This document shows positions 5,779-9,991 of a stretch of DNA of 9,991 nt, piece after piece. Position numbers and translations under genes: made by a program. Position 1 is the stretch's first letter. Every line of letters begins with the position of its first letter. The notes beneath the pieces were generated by a model. That model did not search any database. It was given only the letters and a program-made list of their open reading frames with translations, and had not been told where the DNA came from. Origin of the DNA: Beijerinckiaceae bacterium (GTDB lineage Bacteria; Pseudomonadota; Alphaproteobacteria; Rhizobiales; Beijerinckiaceae); NCBI GenBank assembly GCA_947380915.1, contig CANCSY010000100.1:1-9991 (forward strand), read 5' to 3'.

Positions 5779-7095
5779 TTAAAAGCTTTCCTTCAGCCAA
5801 CGGCCGACGCGGGTGATGTAGCCATCCGTGCCGGTCGCCGCGTAGCCGACATGACGCCGTGGCTCGTAATGCTCGATGCCCGCGACTTGCGGGTAAACGA
5901 GCAATCCGACAGCCGCAGCGAAGGCGGGGTTCTTGGCTGATTCTGGCAGGCCCTGGATGCCGAGCGGTCGCCCGATCCGAACCTGTGAGGAAATGATCTG
6001 GCGCGCCGCTTCGGGCATGCCGGTGAGCTGGCTTGCGCCGCCCGTGATGATGAGCTTGCGGCCGGCTTGCGGGCCAAAGCCAGCAGCCTTGAGCCGGTCG
6101 CGCACCAATTCGAGAATCTCCTCCACGCGCGGCTTGATGATGCGCACGAGGTGGGATTTGGGAATATGGTGGGGATGCTCGCCATCCTCGCCGACGGAGC
6201 TCACCGAGATCGCCTCGCGATCATCCGATGTGGAGGGCATGCAGGTGCCATAGAGCGTCTTCAGACGCTCGGCGTCGCTGAGGCGGATGGTGAGGCCACG
6301 CGCGATGTCCATGGTGATGTGATTGCCGCCAACGGCAAACCCGTCCACATGGATCAGGCGCCCCTTGGCGAAGACGCCGATAGTTGTGGTGCCGCCGCCA
6401 AAGTCCACAAGCGCTGCGCCAAGCTCCGCCTCGTCGTCCACGAGGGCGGAGAGGCCCGCCGCATAGGGGGTCGCCACGATGGCTTCCACATTCAGATGAC
6501 AACGCTCGACGGCGAGCATGAGATTGCGCACTGCGGCCCCGTCGCAGGAGACGGCGTGCATGGTGGCGCGCAACTCGTCGCCCATCATGCCCTTGGGGTC
6601 GCGGATGTCGGTGGTGGAATCCACCGCAAAGCCATTGGGCAGGGAATGCAGAACCGCCCGCCCCTGCTGGGCGGTATGGGAGGCGGCCGCCTCGAGCACC
6701 CGACGGGTGTCGGATTCGGACACCGGCTTGCCGCCAAGGCGCACGCCGCCGCTGAAGAGATTGGAGCCGAGCCGACCGCCCGTCACATTGACGATGACGC
6801 TCTCGACCTGCACGCGGGCCATGCGCTCGGCCGCATCGACGGCGAGACGGATGGCCTGTTCGGCCTCTTCCATGTCGACGACCGCGCCGCCCTTCATGCC
6901 CCGCGAGCGCTGATGGCCGATGCCCAGGATGCGGCAGCGATGGGTGCGCCCGCGCAACATGTCGGAGGGCTCGGCCGGCATCAGGCGCGCGATCAGGCAG
7001 GCGACCTTGGAGGTGCCGACGTCGAGCACGGAGAGAATGGTGGTCTTGCGCGCCGAAAGCGGCTTCATGCGGGGGGTGACGCAACGTGTCGTCAT
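5779..7095 (-). CDS. ftsA: cell division protein FtsA
   Basis: FtsA is the actin-like ATPase that ties FtsZ filaments to the inner membrane and recruits later divisome proteins. The 438-residue product shows the actin-fold nucleotide motifs in order. These are phosphate-1 VLDVGTSKVACLI (about 23-35), the FtsA-specific 1C domain after it (about 100-180), phosphate-2 DFGGGTTT (231-238) and the adenosine motif TGGASQLTG (351-359). It ends in a short amphipathic helix, ITRVGRWLKESF, the expected membrane-targeting tail. The ATG at 7095 overlaps the ftsQ stop as ATGA and has a G-rich stretch (AAAGGGGG) just upstream. The reading frame stays open further upstream, but that part lies inside ftsQ and looks like shadow sequence. 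An internal ATG (residue 10) is a less likely start. Confidence 0.97.
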   Translation of the reverse strand: MTTRCVTPRMKPLSARKTTILSVLDVGTSKVACLIARLMPAEPSDMLRGRTHRCRILGIGHQRSRGMKGGAVVDMEEAEQAIRLAVDAAERMARVQVESVIVNVTGGRLGSNLFSGGVRLGGKPVSESDTRRVLEAAASHTAQQGRAVLHSLPNGFAVDSTTDIRDPKGMMGDELRATMHAVSCDGAAVRNLMLAVERCHLNVEAIVATPYAAGLSALVDDEAELGAALVDFGGGTTTIGVFAKGRLIHVDGFAVGGNHITMDIARGLTIRLSDAERLKTLYGTCMPSTSDDREAISVSSVGEDGEHPHHIPKSHLVRIIKPRVEEILELVRDRLKAAGFGPQAGRKLIITGGASQLTGMPEAARQIISSQVRIGRPLGIQGLPESAKNPAFAAAVGLLVYPQVAGIEHYEPRRHVGYAATGTDGYITRVGRWLKESF

Positions 7096-8099
7096 GTCGG
7101 GCCCCCTTTCTTCTTGAACCGTGCAAAAGCCTCGGCGCGCACGGCGGCGGCCTCTTCGGTCAGGCGGGCGTACATGCGGCCCGGCACACGCAGGTCGATG
7201 GACACCAGATCCTTGTCCAGCAGGCGCGACTCGCGCGCCGCCCGCGCAAACTGGGCGATGGCGCCCTCTGGATCGTTTTCGGGAAGCTTCACATCCAGGC
7301 CCGTCGTCATCTTCAGCGTCCACCGCCGTTCGCCCACGAGGACGCCAGCGCGAATCCGCGTGCGCAGGTCGCCCGCGCTCTCGACGATCTTCAGGAATTC
7401 ACCAACGCGCGCATTGGCGCCCTGCCCTACAACGAAAGGCAGATCGGTGAAGCGCTGGTCGCTCAGTTCCTGCATGGGGGTGCCGTCCGTGGCCACGACA
7501 AGCAGTTTGCCGTCCTTCTGCCAGATGGCGAAGGGCTCGCGCTCGGTGACCTCGATGAGCAGGCGGTCGGGATAGAGCTTGCGGACGCTGACGTCCTTGA
7601 TCAGCGGAATCTGGCGCAGGCGGTCGCGCACCTCGGCGATGTCGAGGAACGGCAGGGACGTCCGGCCAGAGATCCCGGCGGTGGCGAGCACTTCGGTCTC
7701 GGTGAGGCCCTGCGCGCCCGCGATGGTGACCATGTCGAGGCCAAAGCCCAGCGTCCGGGCCGCCGTGTCGAGCGGCGATCCATTGGCGGCGACGAAAGCG
7801 TCGTATTGACCGCCACGAACGGTCCCATAAAGGCCGACGCCGCCCATGAAGAGCAGGCCCAGCGCAAAAGTTGTCGCCCGCGCCCGCAAGAAGAGGTCCA
7901 TCAGGCCTGGACGGAAAGCGACGGCGCGGCGACGGCCCACCGGCTGGGGACGGGGCGCGAAAGCTGAATAGGAAGAAAGCGAGGCGCCCCTGGAGCCATG
8001 GCGCGCGTCATCCTGCATGCCCGCAAAAGCAGGGCGCGCGAAAGGCTGACCCGACAAGGTCCCCTTCAACGATCGCAGGAGGCGTCTTCCACCATCCAT
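7092..8099 (-). CDS. ftsQ: cell division protein FtsQ
   Basis: FtsQ is a bitopic inner-membrane protein that, with FtsB and FtsL, connects the Z-ring to septal peptidoglycan synthesis. The 335-residue product has a basic, Ala/Arg-rich cytoplasmic tail (1-73), one membrane segment at about 74-93 (ATTFALGLLFMGGVGLYG), a POTRA domain at about 121-190 ending in VTEREPFAIW, and the FtsQ beta domain to about 320. The tail is long, as is usual in alphaproteobacteria. I take the ATG at 8099 because MDGGRRLLRSLKG matches the usual start of rhizobial FtsQ proteins. This start overlaps the end of ddl by 34 nt. An internal ATG at 8018 would avoid the overlap but lose that N-terminus. The stop overlaps the ftsA start (ATGA), so the genes are translationally coupled. 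Confidence 0.94.
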   Translation of the reverse strand: MDGGRRLLRSLKGTLSGQPFARPAFAGMQDDARHGSRGASLSSYSAFAPRPQPVGRRRAVAFRPGLMDLFLRARATTFALGLLFMGGVGLYGTVRGGQYDAFVAANGSPLDTAARTLGFGLDMVTIAGAQGLTETEVLATAGISGRTSLPFLDIAEVRDRLRQIPLIKDVSVRKLYPDRLLIEVTEREPFAIWQKDGKLLVVATDGTPMQELSDQRFTDLPFVVGQGANARVGEFLKIVESAGDLRTRIRAGVLVGERRWTLKMTTGLDVKLPENDPEGAIAQFARAARESRLLDKDLVSIDLRVPGRMYARLTEEAAAVRAEAFARFKKKGGPT

Positions 8100-8995
8100 C
8101 GCACCAATCCACCAAACGATAACCCGGCATATGCCGCCATTTCAGGCACCAACGAGGTCTCGGTCATGCCGGGCTGAGTGTTGACTTCCAGCACCACCAA
8201 CGCCCCGGATCCGCCGGGTCGATCGTCATACCGGAAGTCGGTGCGACTCACGCCCCGACAACCGAGCGCCTGATGCGCCCTGAGAGCTAACTCTTGGGCC
8301 AGATGGTAAATATTTCCTTTAAGTTCTGCCGGGAGGATGTGAATTGACCCACCTTTTGAATATTTGGCCGTGTAATCGTACCAGCCGCCGTCCGCCGCCC
8401 GGATGTCGATGACGTCAAGCGCCCGGTCGCCCATCACCGCGCAGGTGAGTTCACGGCCGGCAATGAAAGGTTCCGCAAGGAGATAGTCGCCATAGGCCCA
8501 GTCGTCCGCCGCGAGCGCCGCAGGCGGGGTCTGGTTGCCCTTTCCCTCCCCCACGATGAACACGCCATAGGAGGACCCCTCCGCGATGGGCTTGAGCACA
8601 TAGGGGATCGGCAGCGCATGGGCGCGGGCGGCCTCGAGCCGATGCACCACCTTGCCCCCCGGCACAGGGATGCCAGCCGCCGCCATGACGAACTTCGCCA
8701 TCTTCTTGTTCATGGCCAGCGCCGAGGCCAGCACGCCCGAATGGGTGTAGGGGATGCGCAGCACCTCCAGGATCCCCTGGATCGTGCCATCCTCCCCCGC
8801 AGGCCCATGCAAGGCGTTCAGGGCCACATCGGGCCGCAGGTCAGCCAGCGTGCGCCCGACGTCGCGGGTGACGTCCACGCGGGTGACGCGGAACCCCTCC
8901 CCTTCGAGGGCCTTGGCGCAAGCCTCGCCCGAGCGCAGGGAAACCTCACGCTCGGAGGACCAGCCCCCCATGAGAACGGCGACATGTTTGGTCAT
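8066..8995 (-). CDS. ddl: D-alanine--D-alanine ligase
   Basis: Ddl is the cytoplasmic ATP-grasp ligase that joins two D-Ala residues to make the terminal dipeptide of the peptidoglycan stem. The 309-residue product is full length. Visible motifs are GGWSSEREVSL with E15, HGPAGEDGTIQG (63-74), the ATP-binding EGSSYGV (139-145), the active-site loop YDYTAKYS (206-213), GVSRTDFRYDD with R251 and D253, and LEVNTQPGMTETS with E270 and N272. I chose the ATG at 8995, with GGGG 8 nt upstream. An in-frame TTG at 9046 would run into murB and has nothing to recommend it. Residues 206-239 are encoded by an AT-rich patch (43% GC at 8281-8380) with codons such as TTA, AGG, ATT and GGA that are uncommon around it. 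The protein itself looks intact there. ddlB would be the usual name for a dcw-linked copy. Confidence 0.97.
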   Translation of the reverse strand: MTKHVAVLMGGWSSEREVSLRSGEACAKALEGEGFRVTRVDVTRDVGRTLADLRPDVALNALHGPAGEDGTIQGILEVLRIPYTHSGVLASALAMNKKMAKFVMAAAGIPVPGGKVVHRLEAARAHALPIPYVLKPIAEGSSYGVFIVGEGKGNQTPPAALAADDWAYGDYLLAEPFIAGRELTCAVMGDRALDVIDIRAADGGWYDYTAKYSKGGSIHILPAELKGNIYHLAQELALRAHQALGCRGVSRTDFRYDDRPGGSGALVVLEVNTQPGMTETSLVPEMAAYAGLSFGGLVRWMVEDASCDR

Positions 8996-9029
8996 GATTG
9001 AACCCCGTGACAGCCCCTGACGGCCAAAT

Positions 9030-9953
9030 TCATCCTGCGACGCCAATGCGCCGGATCTCCCAGCGCAGCTCCACGCCGCTGTGGGCGAGCACCCGGCGAC
9101 GAACCTCCTCGCCCAGCCCCTCGATGTCGTCGGCGCTGGCCTGCCCGCGATTGATGAGGAAGTTGCAGTGCATCTCGCTCACCTGCGCATCGCCCATCTC
9201 GAGCCCCCGGCAGCCGGCGGCGTCGATGACCTTCCAGGCGCTCTGGGGCTTGGGATTGGCGAAAGTGGAGCCGCCGGTCTTCTCGCGAATGGGCTGGGAG
9301 GCCTCGCGCGCGGCGGTGATCCGGTCCATCTCGGCCATGATGGCGGCGGGCTCGCCGGGCCTGCCCTGAAACAGAGCGCTGGTGAAGATGACATCTTCGG
9401 GCGCCTCGCTGTGGCGATAGGAGAAGCCCATGGCGTCATGGGTGAAGGTGCGGATCACCCCCGCCCGGTCCACGCCCCGCGCCTCAATCAGCACATCGGT
9501 GGTCTCGCCCCCATGGGCGCCCGCATTCATGCGCAGAGCGCCGCCGATGGAGCCGGGAATGCCGCGCAGGAAGGCGAGGCCATCGATACCCGCCTCCGCC
9601 GCGGCCCGCGCCGCCTTCATGTCGGGCACGGCGGTTCCCGCGCGGATGCGGTTGTCGGGCAGGATCTCGATCTCCCCGAAGGCCTTGCCACCCAGACGGA
9701 TCACCACGCCGGGCACGCCGCCATCACGCACGATGAGGTTTGAGCCCAGCCCGATCACCGTCACCGGGATCTCGCGCGGCAGATGGGCGAGGAAATAGGC
9801 GAGGTCCGCCTCGTCCGCTGGCGAAAAGAGCGCCTGCGCAGACCCGCCCACGCGAAACCAGGTATAGGGCGCCAGCGGCTGGTTGGCGGCGAGCCGTCCG
9901 CGCAGCTCCGGCATGTCAGCCGAAAGCGCGGAGGCGATGTCGGGAAAGCTCAC
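9030..9953 (-). CDS. murB: UDP-N-acetylenolpyruvoylglucosamine reductase MurB
   Basis: MurB is the FAD-dependent cytoplasmic enzyme that reduces UDP-GlcNAc-enolpyruvate with NADPH to UDP-MurNAc. At 307 residues it fits the shorter type II form. Visible motifs are TWFRVGG (31-37), the FAD-binding [12 protein letters not shown] (68-79) and [18 protein letters not shown] (131-148), FSYRHS with R180, GGSTFANP with the proton-donor Ser229, and a C-terminal Glu in WEIRRIG (E299). The start is a GTG at 9953. It is supported by a strong Shine-Dalgarno and by its GTGA overlap with the murC stop. murB is followed by ddl after 34 nt. Identity is very secure. Confidence 0.97.
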   Translation of the reverse strand: MSFPDIASALSADMPELRGRLAANQPLAPYTWFRVGGSAQALFSPADEADLAYFLAHLPREIPVTVIGLGSNLIVRDGGVPGVVIRLGGKAFGEIEILPDNRIRAGTAVPDMKAARAAAEAGIDGLAFLRGIPGSIGGALRMNAGAHGGETTDVLIEARGVDRAGVIRTFTHDAMGFSYRHSEAPEDVIFTSALFQGRPGEPAAIMAEMDRITAAREASQPIREKTGGSTFANPKPQSAWKVIDAAGCRGLEMGDAQVSEMHCNFLINRGQASADDIEGLGEEVRRRVLAHSGVELRWEIRRIGVAG

Positions 9954-9991
9954 GCCGCCCCTCCCGCCGCCAGCTGCTCTGGCAAGGCATA
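9950..9991 (-). CDS. murC: C-terminal end of murC (UDP-N-acetylmuramate--L-alanine ligase), partial
   Basis: The frame entering at the right edge encodes [13 protein letters not shown] and then a TGA stop. MurC proteins of alphaproteobacteria commonly end in a WAYALP-type stretch followed by a short Ala/Leu-rich tail, and murC normally precedes murB in this cluster. The stop overlaps the murB GTG start by 4 nt (GTGA). Only 13 codons are visible, so the call rests on this tail and on gene order. Confidence 0.75.
   Translation of the reverse strand, partial: YALPEQLAAGGAA
9958..9965 (-). promoter_or_regulatory. ribosome binding site that fixes the murB GTG start
   Basis: GGGAGGGG on the minus strand contains the GGAGG core at 6 nt from the GTG. 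It lies within the last codons of murC and decides for the GTG start over the next in-frame ATG (residue 14). Confidence 0.8.

Noticed and set aside
7096..7323. A 76-codon upstream extension of ftsA
   Set aside because: It lies wholly inside ftsQ, is Arg/Gly-rich without FtsA similarity, and the ATG at 7095 gives the normal length and an ATGA overlap.
1..9991. A previously undescribed multi-gene system
   Set aside because: Every gene of normal size belongs to a well known dcw, envelope or repair family in its usual order. No mobile element, tRNA, CRISPR array or foreign gene cluster was seen.

Overview
The window is a segment of an alphaproteobacterial chromosome and holds the distal half of the division and cell wall (dcw) cluster. 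Every gene reads on the minus strand, so transcription runs from the right edge to the left. In transcription order it contains the last codons of murC, then murB, ddl, ftsQ, ftsA, ftsZ, lpxC, bamD and recN. The final few codons of recN lie beyond the left edge. The organism is GC-rich. Three features point to Alphaproteobacteria, probably Hyphomicrobiales (Rhizobiales): the gene order murB-ddl-ftsQ-ftsA-ftsZ-lpxC-bamD-recN, an FtsZ with a linker of about 200 residues, and an FtsQ that begins MDGGRRLL. The family or genus cannot be fixed from this sequence alone.

Layout. From 9991 down to about 5779 the genes are packed tightly. murC and murB share a GTGA stop/start, murB and ddl are 34 nt apart, ddl and ftsQ overlap by 34 nt, and ftsQ and ftsA share an ATGA. 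This is one translationally coupled operon. An 84-nt spacer with a strong hairpin separates ftsA from ftsZ, and ftsZ has its own good ribosome binding site. Behind ftsZ lies a 327-nt non-coding region (3739-4065). It holds overlapping hairpins, a likely intrinsic terminator, a very AT-rich promoter-like block and a long leader for lpxC. A second spacer of 241 nt separates lpxC from bamD. recN follows bamD after only 12 nt.

How the genes work together. MurC, MurB and Ddl make peptidoglycan precursors in the cytoplasm: UDP-MurNAc-L-Ala, UDP-MurNAc and D-Ala-D-Ala. FtsZ forms the cytokinetic ring, FtsA anchors it to the membrane, and FtsQ links the ring to the periplasmic wall-synthesis machinery. 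LpxC commits UDP-acyl-GlcNAc to lipid A, and BamD is the essential lipoprotein of the outer-membrane protein insertase. The block therefore couples septation with assembly of the wall and outer membrane. RecN, an SMC-like repair ATPase, is the only member with a different job.

This is an ordinary housekeeping region. I found no mobile element, RNA gene, CRISPR array or new multi-gene system. The points worth a second look are non-coding: mutually exclusive hairpins at the ftsZ 3' end, an 11-bp direct repeat flanking the AT-rich block, and a hairpin between ftsA and ftsZ. One coding oddity is a 100-bp AT-rich stretch with unusual codons inside ddl.
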